NCBI GenBank assembly: GCA_052145775.1
Contig: JBKQNY010000054.1
Location: 1 to 38,157, forward strand
Reading direction: 5' to 3'
From: CAVYPR01 sp052145775
GTDB lineage: Bacteria; Actinomycetota; Acidimicrobiia; Acidimicrobiales; RAAP-2
Length of the DNA stretch: 38,157 nucleotides
The notes under the pieces are model-generated. The model made no database searches and was not told the DNA's origin. It saw nothing but the letters and a program-made list of their open reading frames with translations. Shown piece after piece: positions 15,326-25,547 of this stretch (its first letter is position 1; the number at the start of each line of letters is the position of its first letter). Position numbers and translations under genes: made by a program.

Positions 15326-16675
15326 TCAGCCCCGGGTCGCCGCCTCGAGCAGCAGGGCGCGGGCGTCGGCCACCACGTAGAGCGAGCCGGTCACGAGCAG
15401 CAGGCCGTCGTCGGTCACCAGGCGGCGGCCCTCCTCCACCGCCTCGGCCACCGAGTCGGCCACGCGGACCACCAGCCCGAGCGACCGGGCCGCCTCGGCG
15501 ACCATCTCCGCCGGCATCGCCCGGGGGGACGCCGGGGCACAGGCCACCACGGTGCCGACGCCGGCGGCGAGGAGCGGGGCCAGCATGGCCGAGGGGTCCC
15601 GGCCGCCCAGCATCCCCACCACGGCCACCGCGCCGCCCCCGGGGCCGCCGGCCGCCGGCGAGAAGCCCTCGGCGATCGCCCGGCCCAGCGCCTCGGTCCC
15701 GGCCACGTTGTGGGCCCCGTCCACCAGGCACAGGGGACGCCGCCCCACGACCTCCATGCGCCCGGGCACCTTGACGGCCGCCAGACCGTCGGCCACCACC
15801 TCCTCGTCGAGCGGCCGGCCGAAGAAAGCCTCGACGGCGGCCACGGCGCACGCCGCGTTGAGCCCCTGGTGGGGGCCGTGCAGCGGTAGCAGCAGCTCGT
15901 GGTAGGCGGCGCCGGGGGTCCGCAGGTCGACCAGCCGCCCGCCCACGGCCAGCAGGTTGGCGGTGCAGTCGAACTCCTCGCCCCGGACCCAGAACTCCCC
16001 CGCCCCCGCCGCCTCGGCCACCTCGCGCACGATCGAGACGAGCCCGGGGTCGGTCTCGCCCAGGACGACGGTGCCGGCGGCCTTGATGATGCCCGCCTTG
16101 TCGCGGGCGATCCCCTCGAGCGTGGGACCGAGGACCTCGGTGTGGTCGAAGCTCACGTTGGTGAGGACCGACACCACCCCGTCGACGACGTTGGTGCAGT
16201 CCCAGGTCCCGCCGAGGCCGACCTCGATCACCGCGGCGTCGACCGCCTCGTCGGCGAACCAGCGAAGGGCGGCGCCGGTCAGCAGCTCGAAGCGGGTGGG
16301 CCGCTCGGACAAGAGCGGCTCGAGGGCGGCCAGCGAGGAGAGCAGCTCGGTCAGCCCGGCGTCGTCGATGGGCCGGCCGTCCTTGGCCAGCCGCTCGTTC
16401 ACCCGGGTCAGGTTGGGGCTGGTGTAGGTGCCCACACCCAGCCCCATTGCCGACAGCAGCGAGGTGACCATGGCCGCGGTGGAGCCCTTGCCGTTGGTTC
16501 CGGTCAGGTGGATCGACGGGTAGGCCCGCTCCGGCTCGTCCATGAGGGCCACGAGCTCGCGCATGCGCTCGAGCGTCGGCAGCGAGCGCCGGTTGAAGGT
16601 GGTCGACTCGTAGTCGGTGTGGCCGTCGAGCCAGGCCAGTGCCTCCTCGATGCCCGCGAAGCCGGCGGTCGCCAC
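15326..16675 (-). CDS. folC: Folylpolyglutamate synthase / dihydrofolate synthase
   Basis: ATP-dependent ligase that adds glutamate to dihydropteroate or folates, keeping them in the cell. From GTG 16675 the product has 449 residues of Mur-ligase type. The P-loop is LTGTNGKGSTAAM at about 57-69, followed by the folate loop TSPNLTRVNERL, EVGLGGTWDCTNVV, SFDHTEVLGPTLEGIARDKAGI (Mg and carbamylated-Lys region), PGRMEVV and LVDGAHNVAGTEAL. The GTG starts eight bases after the clpX stop; the frame is open further up but overlaps clpX. No clear ribosome binding site, so translation is probably coupled. valS, the usual neighbour in many actinobacteria, is not between clpX and folC. Confidence 0.95.
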   Translation of the reverse strand: MATAGFAGIEEALAWLDGHTDYESTTFNRRSLPTLERMRELVALMDEPERAYPSIHLTGTNGKGSTAAMVTSLLSAMGLGVGTYTSPNLTRVNERLAKDGRPIDDAGLTELLSSLAALEPLLSERPTRFELLTGAALRWFADEAVDAAVIEVGLGGTWDCTNVVDGVVSVLTNVSFDHTEVLGPTLEGIARDKAGIIKAAGTVVLGETDPGLVSIVREVAEAAGAGEFWVRGEEFDCTANLLAVGGRLVDLRTPGAAYHELLLPLHGPHQGLNAACAVAAVEAFFGRPLDEEVVADGLAAVKVPGRMEVVGRRPLCLVDGAHNVAGTEALGRAIAEGFSPAAGGPGGGAVAVVGMLGGRDPSAMLAPLLAAGVGTVVACAPASPRAMPAEMVAEAARSLGLVVRVADSVAEAVEEGRRLVTDDGLLLVTGSLYVVADARALLLEAATRG

Positions 16676-16683
16676 CGGCTGGG

Positions 16684-17964
<1,281 letters not shown>

Positions 17965-17984
17965 CGGCCCGCCCTCCGCTGGAC

Positions 17985-18632
17985 CTACGCGGCGCCGACC
18001 GCTTCGAGCGGCGCCACGTCTCGGGTGGAGATGACCTCGTCGATCACGCCGTAGGCCACCGCCTCCTCGGCCGTCATGACGAAGTCGCGGTCGGTGTCCT
18101 TGGCGACCTTCTCGTGCGACTGCCCGGTGTCGGCGGAGAGCATCCCGGTCAGCAGATCGCGCATACGCAGGATCTCCTTGGCCTGCAGCTCGATGTCGCT
18201 GGCCTGGCCCTCCACGCCACCGAACGGCTGGTGCAACAGGATGCGGGCGTGGGGCAGGGCGAAGCGCTTCTGTCGTGCCCCTGCGGCCAGCAGGACGGCC
18301 GCCGCCGAGGCAGCCTGGCCGAAGCAGAAGGTCGACACGTCGGCCTTGATGAACTTCATCGTGTCGTAGATGGCGAACAGCGCCGTGATGTCGCCGCCGG
18401 GCGAGTTGATGTAGAGGTGGATGTCCTTGTCGGGCTCCTCGGACTCCAAGAAAAGGAGCTGGGCGCAGACCAGGTTGGCCACCGTGTCGTCGATCGGCGT
18501 GCCGAGGAAGATGATCCGCTCCTTCAAAAGGCGCGAGTAAAGGTCGTAGGCGCGCTCACCGCGGTTCGAGGACTCGACGACGGTCGGCACCAGATAGCCG
18601 CTGGCTCTGAATCGGTCCTCTCGCATGTTCAT
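17985..18632 (-). CDS. clpP: ClpP serine peptidase subunit
   Basis: Proteolytic chamber subunit, 215 residues. The catalytic triad is visible: S109 in GQAAS, H134 in LLHQPFGG, D183 in DRDFVM. The motif after the serine is AAAVLLAAG instead of MGA, as usual in actinobacterial ClpP. The N-terminus (YLVPTVVESSNRGERAYDLYSRLLKERIIFLG) suggests short processing. The ATG at 18632 overlaps the tig stop (ATGA). Most actinobacteria have two clpP genes in tandem here; this window shows only one, so a second copy is elsewhere or the enzyme is a homomer. Confidence 0.97.
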   Translation of the reverse strand: MNMREDRFRASGYLVPTVVESSNRGERAYDLYSRLLKERIIFLGTPIDDTVANLVCAQLLFLESEEPDKDIHLYINSPGGDITALFAIYDTMKFIKADVSTFCFGQAASAAAVLLAAGARQKRFALPHARILLHQPFGGVEGQASDIELQAKEILRMRDLLTGMLSADTGQSHEKVAKDTDRDFVMTAEEAVAYGVIDEVISTRDVAPLEAVGAA

Positions 18633-20059
18633 TGCTTGGCACCCTCGGTCTTTCGTGCTGTCGATTCCTCGTCCGCTTCCCCGCCTGCCGTCGCGTCACC
18701 GGCGGCACTCCCGCCACCCGCCGCGTCGTCCACTTGGAGCAGTGTGTCGGTCAGGGCGACCATCTCGTCGTGGGAGACCTCGTTGCCCTCCTCGTCGACC
18801 ATCGCCACATGGTCCATCAACCACGTGAGTGCCTTGGACTTGCGTTGCTCCGAGCGTACCGCGCCGCTCCTGCCGGCGTGGTCAAGCTGGCGCCGGAGCT
18901 CGGCCGGGTCGGTTCCCATGCGCTCGGCCATGGCGTCGAGCTCGGCGTCCATCTCGGCGTCGTCGACCTCGAGGGCCTCGGCGTCGGCCAGGGCCCGCAG
19001 GGCGAGGTCGGCCTTGACGGCCCGGAAGGCCTCGCCCCTGACCTGGGCCACCAGGTCGTCGCCGGTGCGCCCGGTGGCCGCCAGGAACTCCTCGATGCCC
19101 ATCTTCTGCTCGGCCAGGCGGTGGCTGAGGTCGTGGACCCGCTGGCGGACCTCCTCGTCGACCAGGACCTCGGGCACCTCGTCGTCGTCCACCAGCTCGA
19201 CCAGCGCGTCCAGGGCGGCCTCACGCTGGGAGAGCCGGGCCTGCAGGGCCTTCACCCGCCCGATCCGGGCCCGCAAATCGTCGCGTAGCTCGACCACCGT
19301 TGAAAACTCCGAGCTCTCCACCGCCCACTCGTCGGTGAGGGCCGGCAGCTTCTTCTCCTTCACGTCCTTGACCAGCACCCGGAAGGCCACCTCGCCGGCG
19401 TCGCCGGCCGGCGCGCTGAACGAGAGCACGTCGCCCACCTTGGCCCCGCGCAGCTGGTCGTCGAGGGCCTCCACCACCCGGCCGCTGCCCACCTCGTAGA
19501 GGTAGTCCGACACGTTGACGGCCTCGGAGCCGTCGGTCCCGGTGCCCACCAGGTCGATGGTGACGTTGTCACGGTCGATCGCCGGGCGCCCCACCTCGAC
19601 CAGCTCGGCATCGGTCTCGCGCAGCCGGTCGACCTGCTCGTTGACCTCGTCCTCGCTCACCGCCGGCGAAGGAACGGTGATCTGCAGCCCGGCGTAACCG
19701 ATGATGGCGACGGTGGGCCGCACCTGGACCAGCGCGTCGAAGGCGAGGGGCCCGTGCTCCTCGCCCGAAGTGATGTCGATCTCCGGAGGGGCGATCGGAT
19801 CCACCTCGGCGTCGGCCACCGCCTGCGCGTAGAAGTCGGGCAGCGCCTCGCGCAGCGCCTCGGCCCGCAGGGCCACCGCCCCGCCCATGCGCGCCTCGAG
19901 CACCTGGCGGGGCACCTTGCCCGGTCGGAAGCCCGGGATGCGCACCTGGCGGGAGAGGGTCCGCACCGTCTCGTCGAGCACCCGGTCGACCTCGGGCTCG
20001 TCGACCTCCACCGAGAGGCGGATGGTGTTGCCCTCCACTGGTTCGGCGGTGGCTCGCAT
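18629..20059 (-). CDS. tig: Trigger factor
   Basis: Ribosome-bound chaperone for nascent chains, with peptidyl-prolyl isomerase activity. The 476 residues comprise the ribosome-binding domain with GFRPGK at 43-48, an FKBP-like domain (about 150-240, DNVTIDLVGTGTDG through VLVKDVKEKKLP) and a long helical C-terminal domain. The acidic, Gly/Ala-rich tail (about 445-476) is typical of actinobacteria. I choose ATG 20059; a TTG nine bases earlier is possible. A TAGAGT box lies 11 bases before the ATG, implying a very short leader. It is the first gene of the 15-kb leftward block and overlaps clpP by four bases. Confidence 0.95.
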   Translation of the reverse strand: MRATAEPVEGNTIRLSVEVDEPEVDRVLDETVRTLSRQVRIPGFRPGKVPRQVLEARMGGAVALRAEALREALPDFYAQAVADAEVDPIAPPEIDITSGEEHGPLAFDALVQVRPTVAIIGYAGLQITVPSPAVSEDEVNEQVDRLRETDAELVEVGRPAIDRDNVTIDLVGTGTDGSEAVNVSDYLYEVGSGRVVEALDDQLRGAKVGDVLSFSAPAGDAGEVAFRVLVKDVKEKKLPALTDEWAVESSEFSTVVELRDDLRARIGRVKALQARLSQREAALDALVELVDDDEVPEVLVDEEVRQRVHDLSHRLAEQKMGIEEFLAATGRTGDDLVAQVRGEAFRAVKADLALRALADAEALEVDDAEMDAELDAMAERMGTDPAELRRQLDHAGRSGAVRSEQRKSKALTWLMDHVAMVDEEGNEVSHDEMVALTDTLLQVDDAAGGGSAAGDATAGGEADEESTARKTEGAKQ

Positions 20060-20070
20060 ACGAAGCAATC

Positions 20071-20076
20071 ACTCTA
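20071..20076 (-). promoter_or_regulatory. Candidate -10 box of tig and the leftward block
   Basis: TAGAGT on the minus strand, 11 bases before the tig ATG, would place the transcript start only four or five bases before the codon. There is no good Shine-Dalgarno sequence. The -35 box is unclear. Confidence 0.4.
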
Positions 20077-20289
20077 CCGGTCCCCACGCACCGCCCCGAA
20101 CGGCGCGCCGCGAGCCCGCGCCGAACCGTGTCCACCTGGCCCGACGACCGTCCGCCGCGCCGGCGGACCGGCGCCGCGTCGGCGGGTGGCGCCGGGTCAG
20201 CGGCCGATCTCGACCCTCACCCATCGCGAAACCCTCGGGCGGTACCATCGGTCGGAAGCGCCCGCGCCGAGCTACCTGGAGGTCGTTGC

Positions 20290-23271
20290 TTGAGCAGCAA
20301 CGTGAAGAAGCGAGCGCCCGCCAAGCGGGACGTCTCGGGGGTGATCACCGGCGTCGCCCTGCGCTACGTGCGGGAGAAGGCCGGTGACGAGGGAGTGGCC
20401 GCAGTGCTGTCGGCCGCCCGCGAGGAGCGCACGGCCGCCGACCTCGAGGACCCCACGGCCTGGAGCACCGACGCGGCGACGGTGGCCCTGCTCGGCGCGG
20501 CCGGCCGAGTGCTGGGCGACCCCGAGATCAGCCGGCACGTGGGCGCGGCCATCGTGCGCCAATACGACAGGACCGACGACGGCGAGCGCATGCGCTCGGC
20601 CGGGACCCCGGCCGAACTGCTCGGTCAACTGTCGGCCGAGAGTGCCGGCGTCATGCCCATCGCCCCGATGGTGCTGGTCGAGGGCGGCGACGACCGGGTG
20701 GTGGTCGAGGTGTCCACCCGGCGCGGCGCGGCGCGGCGCCCGGCGCTGTGCGCCCTCACCAAGGGCCTCCTCTGCGAGGTCCCCGCCGTCCTGGGACTCG
20801 GACGCGGCGCGGTCGTCGAGGAGCAGTGCCAGGCCCGGGGGGCGAAGAGCTGCCGCTACCGGCTGGTCTGGGGCGAGCGCCCGGGCTTCCCCTCCGACGG
20901 CGCCGCCTCACGTCCGGATTCGATGGCGACCCGCGCCGAGGAGGGCGGGCCGTCGATCGAGTCCCTGCAGGACGAGCTCCGGCGGGCCGCCGAGCGGTTG
21001 GAGGAGGTCTACTCCACCGCCGCCGAGCTGATCTCGGGTGAGGACCTGCGCCAGTTACTGGCCAGCATCACCCGGCGGGCCGCCGGTGCGGTCCAGGCCA
21101 CCCGCTACCTCCTCGTCGTGCGCACCTCGCCCGACGAGGAGCTCCAGCTCCACCACCACGGCTTCGACGAGGAGGAGGCCAGGGCCCTGGCCGAGGAGCT
21201 GCGCCATCCCGAGATCGCCGAGTCGGACACCTCGCGCCTCGTCGTCGACGTCGCCTCCTCCCGGCGCCACTACGGCCGCCTCGCCGCCGTGTTCCCGCCG
21301 GGCACGGGCTTCTTGGAGCGCGAGCGCAAGCTCTTCTCCCTCTACGCCACCTACGCGGCGACGGCCCTGGATCTGGTCACCGCGCTGGCCGACTCCCGAA
21401 CCTCGAACGACACGGCGCGGGCCCTGCTCGACTTCTCCCGGGCCCTTTCCCGGGTGGGGACGACCGAGGAGGTGTGCCGGATCCTGGCCGAGACCGTGCC
21501 GGCCGTGGTCCACTGCGGGCGATGCTCGGTCTTCTTGTGGGACCCGGTCGACGAGCAGCTGGTCCTGAAGGCCCTCATGGGCCCGGGGGTCCGGGCGAAC
21601 GCCGCCCAGCCCCGGCCCGACGGCAAGCCCGCGTTCGTGGTCTCGGCCACCGACACCCCGGTCGTCGAGACCCTCATGCGGTCAAAGGGCACCGTCGTGG
21701 TGGAGCGCGGCACCGAGGACCCGTTCTTAGCGGAGCTGCTGGAGCGCAGCGGGGTCGCCTACAGCGTGCTGTGCCCCCTCTTCTCCGACGACGAGTTCCT
21801 GGGAATGGTGGGCGGCGACTTCCTCGACGACTGGGCCGCCGACCCCCGGGCCGACCGCGGGCTCCAAGAGCGGCTCCGGGCCCTGGCCGACCAGGCGGTC
21901 ACCGCCTTCCAGAACGCCAGGCTGCTCGAGCAGGTCGGACGGCTGGCGTGGCACGACGCGCTGACCGGCCTGCCCAACCGCCGCGCCCTCGAGGACCGGC
22001 TCCGCAGGGAGATCGAGCGGGCCGGCCGGGCCGACGACCGCTCCACCGTCTTCTTCGTCGACCTCGACCGGTTCAAGCGCGTCAACGACAGCTGCGGCCA
22101 TGCCGCCGGGGACGAGCTCCTCTGCCAGGTGGCCCAGCGCCTTCGGGCGGTGGTCCGGCGCCAGGACACGGTGGCGCGGCTGGGCGGCGACGAGTTCGCC
22201 GTCGTGCTCCCGGGGCTCTCGGACATGACGGCCGTCCACCACCTGGCCCGCAGGATGCTCGAGTCCCTGCACCTCCCCTACGACATCGCCGGGACCGAGG
22301 TCCTCTCGTCGGCCAGCATCGGCATCGCCGCCTTCCCCGATCACGGGACGAGCTACGACGAGCTGCTGAGCCACGCCGACGAGGCCATGTACCGCTCGAA
22401 GGCCATGGGTCGCAACACCTTCAGCGTCTTCGAGGGCTACCCCGAGCGCCAGGATCCCCTCGACGCCACCCTCGACGCCGAGCTGCGCCGGGCGCTCGTG
22501 GCCAACGAGCTGTTCGTGCTCTACCAGCCCTACGTCGACCTCCACACCGGGCAGGTCCTCGGGGTCGAGGCGCTGATCCGCTGGCACCACCCCACCCGGG
22601 GCGTGCTCGAGGCCGGCTCCTTCGTGCCCCAGGCCGAGCGCAGCGGCCTGGTTGTCCAGATCGACCGCCTCGTGGTCGAAGAGGCCGTACGTCAGCTGCG
22701 GGAGTGGACCGACCAAGGGCTCCCCCCCCTTCGCATGTCGGTGAACGTCTCCCGCCAGGACCTCGAGCTGCCGGACTTCTTGGACACGGTGATGGGTGCC
22801 CTTCACCGCTACGACGTGGCGCCCGGCCGCCTCGAGCTCGATGTGGGGGGGCGGGCCCTGGCTGAGGGCGACGTACTTCTCCACCAGACCATCGACGCGC
22901 TCCGGCAGGAGGGGGTCCGCCTGGCCATCGACGACTTCGACGCCGGCAGCTCCTCGCTGGCCCAACTGGCGACGTTCCCGATCAACACGGTCAAGATCAA
23001 TCGCTCGTTCCTCCAGCTCCTTGGCCCCACCGACGAGCTCCACCTCCTGATCTCGGCGATCGTGGCCATGGCGCAAGGCCTCGGCCTCGAGTGCGTGGTC
23101 GGAGGGGTCGAGACCTCGCACCAGAGCCGCGTGCTGCTCCAGCGGGGCGCCTCGACGGCCCAGGGCTTCTACTTCAGCCCTCCGCTCGCCGCGGGCGCCG
23201 TCCACCAGATGATCGACGCCCTGGCGGCCGCCGGCGCGGGGAGCCTCGGTCCGACCCAGCTCGCCGGCTGA
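20290..23271 (+). CDS. Sensor diguanylate cyclase with degenerate EAL domain (4VR-like - GAF - GAF - GGDEF - EAL)
   Basis: Cytosolic c-di-GMP signalling protein of 993 residues. TTG 20290 is chosen because TGGAGG ends seven bases before it; the frame is open upstream but without a site. Order: a 4VR/HNOB-like sensory domain (about 15-195, ending EEQCQARGAKSCRYRLVW), a short coiled coil (about 220-245), two GAF-like domains (about 240-380 and 395-560), GGDEF (intact at 632-636, with inhibitory-site RRQD five residues before) and EAL. The EAL motif (760-762) and DDF (881-883) remain, but the metal-binding Glu of ELTE is Gly (G854), the first Glu of AEGVE is Gly (G938) and LKID is VKIN. It should make c-di-GMP, while the EAL part is probably a binding or regulatory module. 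It is divergent from tig; a hairpin follows. Confidence 0.9.
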   Translation: MSSNVKKRAPAKRDVSGVITGVALRYVREKAGDEGVAAVLSAAREERTAADLEDPTAWSTDAATVALLGAAGRVLGDPEISRHVGAAIVRQYDRTDDGERMRSAGTPAELLGQLSAESAGVMPIAPMVLVEGGDDRVVVEVSTRRGAARRPALCALTKGLLCEVPAVLGLGRGAVVEEQCQARGAKSCRYRLVWGERPGFPSDGAASRPDSMATRAEEGGPSIESLQDELRRAAERLEEVYSTAAELISGEDLRQLLASITRRAAGAVQATRYLLVVRTSPDEELQLHHHGFDEEEARALAEELRHPEIAESDTSRLVVDVASSRRHYGRLAAVFPPGTGFLERERKLFSLYATYAATALDLVTALADSRTSNDTARALLDFSRALSRVGTTEEVCRILAETVPAVVHCGRCSVFLWDPVDEQLVLKALMGPGVRANAAQPRPDGKPAFVVSATDTPVVETLMRSKGTVVVERGTEDPFLAELLERSGVAYSVLCPLFSDDEFLGMVGGDFLDDWAADPRADRGLQERLRALADQAVTAFQNARLLEQVGRLAWHDALTGLPNRRALEDRLRREIERAGRADDRSTVFFVDLDRFKRVNDSCGHAAGDELLCQVAQRLRAVVRRQDTVARLGGDEFAVVLPGLSDMTAVHHLARRMLESLHLPYDIAGTEVLSSASIGIAAFPDHGTSYDELLSHADEAMYRSKAMGRNTFSVFEGYPERQDPLDATLDAELRRALVANELFVLYQPYVDLHTGQVLGVEALIRWHHPTRGVLEAGSFVPQAERSGLVVQIDRLVVEEAVRQLREWTDQGLPPLRMSVNVSRQDLELPDFLDTVMGALHRYDVAPGRLELDVGGRALAEGDVLLHQTIDALRQEGVRLAIDDFDAGSSSLAQLATFPINTVKINRSFLQLLGPTDELHLLISAIVAMAQGLGLECVVGGVETSHQSRVLLQRGASTAQGFYFSPPLAAGAVHQMIDALAAAGAGSLGPTQLAG

Positions 23272-23302
23272 CCCGCCGGGGGCGGTGGCAGCCACCATCC
23301 CC

Positions 23303-23323
23303 CTGCCCGCCGGGGGCGGGCAG
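23303..23323 (+). terminator. Hairpin after the GGDEF-EAL gene
   Basis: CTGCCCGCC and GGCGGGCAG form a perfect 9-bp stem with a GGG loop, 32 bases after the stop codon. There is no U-tract. A smaller GGTGGC/GCCACC pair lies just before it (23284-23296). Confidence 0.5.
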
Positions 23324-23393
23324 TAGCGTCGTCCCATCTCAGATCGGGGCCACGCCCCGTCTGACGTGGGACCACGAGCTGAGAGGAGCCGTC

Positions 23394-23546
23394 ATGGCGG
23401 AGTACGAGGGGTACTGCGTGAAGTGCCGTGAGAAGCGAACCTTCGACGGCCAAGAGGTCGAGCTGGCCAACGGGCGCCGCGCGGCCCAGGGCACCTGCCC
23501 GACCTGCGGCACCAAGATGAACCGCATCCTAGGAAAGAAGTCCTAG
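23394..23546 (+). CDS. Small zinc-ribbon protein (DUF5679 type)
   Basis: A 50-residue protein with two CxxC pairs (GYCVKCREKRTF and GTCPTCGTKMNR) that form a single zinc ribbon, ending in basic residues. Very similar short proteins are common in actinobacteria and some archaea; function is unknown, and nucleic-acid or protein binding is likely. The ATG at 23394 follows AGGAG (23384-23388) by five bases. It lies between a hairpin and tRNA-Pro and appears to be its own unit. Confidence 0.88.
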   Translation: MAEYEGYCVKCREKRTFDGQEVELANGRRAAQGTCPTCGTKMNRILGKKS

Positions 23547-23621
23547 CCCGAGGCGGGTCTTCCGCCACCCCCGGCGTCCGCGGAGGAGGGCCGATGTGCG
23601 CCCCGGGTGGGCCTCAGGCCC

Positions 23622-23627
23622 TACGCT
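23622..23627 (+). promoter_or_regulatory. Candidate -10 box of tRNA-Pro
   Basis: TACGCT lies 26 bases before the tRNA 5' end, which would give a leader of about 20 bases to be removed by RNase P. No clear -35 box. Confidence 0.4.
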
Positions 23628-23653
23628 GGGCAATCGGGCCGCGAGCCCGGGAC

Positions 23654-23730
23654 CGGGGAGTAGCGCAGCCTGGCAGCGCACGTGCTTTGGGTGCACGAGG
23701 TCGGGGGTTCAAATCCCCCCTCCCCGACCA
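23654..23730 (+). tRNA. tRNA-Pro (anticodon UGG)
   Basis: A 77-base cloverleaf including an encoded CCA. Acceptor stem CGGGGAG/CTCCCCG, D-stem GCGC/GCGC, anticodon stem CGTGC/GCACG around the loop TTTGGGT with anticodon TGG, and a T-arm GGGGG-TTCAAAT-CCCCC. It reads CCA and, by wobble, other proline codons. It stands alone between the zinc-ribbon gene and a hairpin. Confidence 0.97.
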
Positions 23731-23742
23731 CTAGACGTTGGA

Positions 23743-23760
23743 GCCGCCCGCCGGGGCGGC
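23743..23760 (+). terminator. Hairpin after tRNA-Pro
   Basis: GCCGCCC (23743-23749) pairs with GGGCGGC (23754-23760) across a four-base loop, starting 13 bases after the tRNA. No U-tract follows. Confidence 0.45.
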
Positions 23761-23812
23761 ACGACCGGCCCCGACCCGAGGGGCCATTCGACCACCGGCA
23801 GTTGACCGCCGA

Positions 23813-24121
23813 TCAGCGCCCAGCGGGGCGGTGGCGGCGCATCTCGGCCTCGATGTCGGCTTCGGTCATCGGGCGGCGCACGAAGGCCTTCCAGGCATGC
23901 AGCACCAAGAAGGCGCCCCACACGAGCAGGACCCACGCCGGCCAGAAGTACCCGGCGCCGCTGACTGCCCAGATGACGATCAACACGGCGTTGATCACCA
24001 CGTAGGCGACCGCGTCGGAGCTGAACTCCCTACGGTCGTGGACGCGCCGACGTGCCGCCTCCCGCTCGTCGACCACCACGTCGGTCTCCACCGGATCGGA
24101 TTTCTCGGCGTGCCTGGCCAT
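23813..24121 (-). CDS. 2TM-domain membrane protein
   Basis: Protein of 102 residues with a charged N-terminal part (MARHAEKSDPVETDVVVDER) and the 2TM domain: DAVAYVVINAVLIVIWAVSG and GYFWPAWVLLVWGAFLVLHAW form two helices joined by a tight Gly/Tyr/Phe/Trp turn. In other bacteria this domain stands alone or is joined to histidine kinases and DNA-binding domains; its role is unknown. The ATG at 24121 follows AGAGGAGGG. It lies 149 bases after the glycosyltransferase on the same strand and may share its transcript. Confidence 0.82.
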   Translation of the reverse strand: MARHAEKSDPVETDVVVDEREAARRRVHDRREFSSDAVAYVVINAVLIVIWAVSGAGYFWPAWVLLVWGAFLVLHAWKAFVRRPMTEADIEAEMRRHRPAGR

Positions 24122-24270
24122 CTTCACCCTCCTCTTCCCCAAGGCCAGCATGCGCCCGGCCGACTGGGTTCGGAAGGGTCCTCCGACACGTTGTGCCGCC
24201 ACCCACCCGTGGCACGGTCCCGTGCGGCCGCCGACCCGACCGTCGGTGGTCCGCTCCCGGGGGCTGGGGG

Positions 24271-25086
24271 TTACCCGTCCTCGAGCTCCGCCCCTGAGAG
24301 GCTGACCCTCCGGGTGGCGGCCGGGGCGGCGGCCACGGAGCGCCGGCGGATGCGAGCCCGCCAGAAGATGGTGAAGAGGTCGAGCAGCATGCGGGTGGCC
24401 GTGCCCAGCGACACCGTGCTCGAACCCCGGCGGTTGACCGCGACCGGCACCTCGCGCATGTCTTTGTAGCCGAGCCCCCAGGCGGCGACGAGGAGCTCGA
24501 GGTCGAAGGCGAAGCCGTCGAGCGCGGTCCTGGGCAGTGCGTCGCGCAGGACGTCGTCCCGAAAGAGCTTCACGCCGGTCTGGGAGTCCAACGAGAGCCC
24601 GAACATCGCCCGCACCAAGTGCCGCCAGGCCGAGGAGCCGACCCACCTCGACCACGGAGTCCCATCCCGGGCGCCGGCACCCTTGGCGCCCAGCACGGCG
24701 TGGGGTTGGCCTTCGGCGGCGACGCGTGACAGGTCGACCATGGCGCCCGCCGGGATGTCACCGTCGCCGTCGATAAACCCCACGTATCGCCCCCGCCCCA
24801 GTCGCATCCCGGCCCGGAGCGCCGCCCCCTTCCCGCGGTTGGTGTCCAGGGCCTCGATGCGCAGTTGTGGCACGTCGAGGCCGGCGACGACCTCGGGAGC
24901 CGGGTCGGTGCTCCCGTCGGAGACGGCGATGATCTCGAACGTCATCCCCTCGGTGGAGAGGGCGGCCGCCAGCCCCTCGATCGTCCGGGCCAGCTCCGCT
25001 CCAGGGTTGTAGAAGGGGACGACCACCGTGATGTCGACACCGTCAGGCGAGAGCCGGCTCACGGGCTGGGCTGCGTCATCGCCCAC
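24271..25086 (-). CDS. Family 2 glycosyltransferase (dolichyl/polyprenyl-phosphate glycosyltransferase-like)
   Basis: Transfers a sugar from a nucleotide donor, probably to a lipid phosphate at the membrane face. About 271 residues from GTG 25086. GT-A motifs are VVVPFYNPG, IIAVSDGSTD, NRGKGAALRAGM, GRYVGFIDGDGDIP (DxD-like metal site), DSQTGVKLFRDDVLRD and FAFDLELLVAA. The C-terminal part (RRGSSTVSLGTATRMLLDLFTIFWRARIRRR) looks like a membrane-associated amphipathic helix. This pattern is closest to ALG5/DPM1-type enzymes. A GTG at 25062 is an alternative start. The frame is open for another 440 bases upstream without domain similarity. Confidence 0.85.
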   Translation of the reverse strand: MGDDAAQPVSRLSPDGVDITVVVPFYNPGAELARTIEGLAAALSTEGMTFEIIAVSDGSTDPAPEVVAGLDVPQLRIEALDTNRGKGAALRAGMRLGRGRYVGFIDGDGDIPAGAMVDLSRVAAEGQPHAVLGAKGAGARDGTPWSRWVGSSAWRHLVRAMFGLSLDSQTGVKLFRDDVLRDALPRTALDGFAFDLELLVAAWGLGYKDMREVPVAVNRRGSSTVSLGTATRMLLDLFTIFWRARIRRRSVAAAPAATRRVSLSGAELEDG

Positions 25087-25547
25087 GGCAGCACCTTGGC
25101 GCTCCGCGCGGCATTGTCGATCGGGTACGAGGTCCCCTTCTCCACTTCGACCACCACCGTGCGACCTTAGGGCATGACCATTCCATCGGCGGGCCGCGCG
25201 AGCCGTCGGGATTCGCATCGGAATTCGGTGTCCGGCGTTCGTAGGGCGGCCATCACCAGGCCGTACCAGCGATGGCCGCGGCGACCAACGCGTTCTGGAC
25301 CCTCGACGCCCGGTCCTGGGCGCCGGTTCGGCGCCGGGTTCGGCTGCTTGGGGCGCGCCGATCCCGGCCTCGTCAGCCCTCGGGGTGGAAACGGGGGCGC
25401 GGCGCGGCGCCAGGGAGACCTCACCGCCCGTCGTCACGGGTGCAGCCTTCCGACGGCCCGCCGTCGGTCCGGGACGCCCGGGGCTCCCGACCGGGCGGCT
25501 GGCGCCGCGTGCTGGTCCTACCACAGTGCCCCGTGTACCGTGCTCGG
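25087..25547. other. Long divergent intergenic region without a recognisable gene
   Basis: These 461 bases separate the glycosyltransferase from the MBL hydrolase. Open frames exist on both strands but are Arg/Pro/Gly-rich with no domain, as expected from high GC. The right end carries a TACCGT box for the MBL gene. I see no RNA fold that I can defend. Confidence 0.5.
25536..25541 (+). promoter_or_regulatory. Candidate -10 box for a leaderless MBL-hydrolase mRNA
   Basis: TACCGT lies six bases before ATG 25548, and no Shine-Dalgarno sequence is present. No good -35 box. Confidence 0.4.

Noticed and set aside
18303..18320. AAA instead of MGA after the ClpP serine, as a possible inactive peptidase
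   Set aside because: This is usual in actinobacterial ClpP and the triad Ser, His and Asp are all present.
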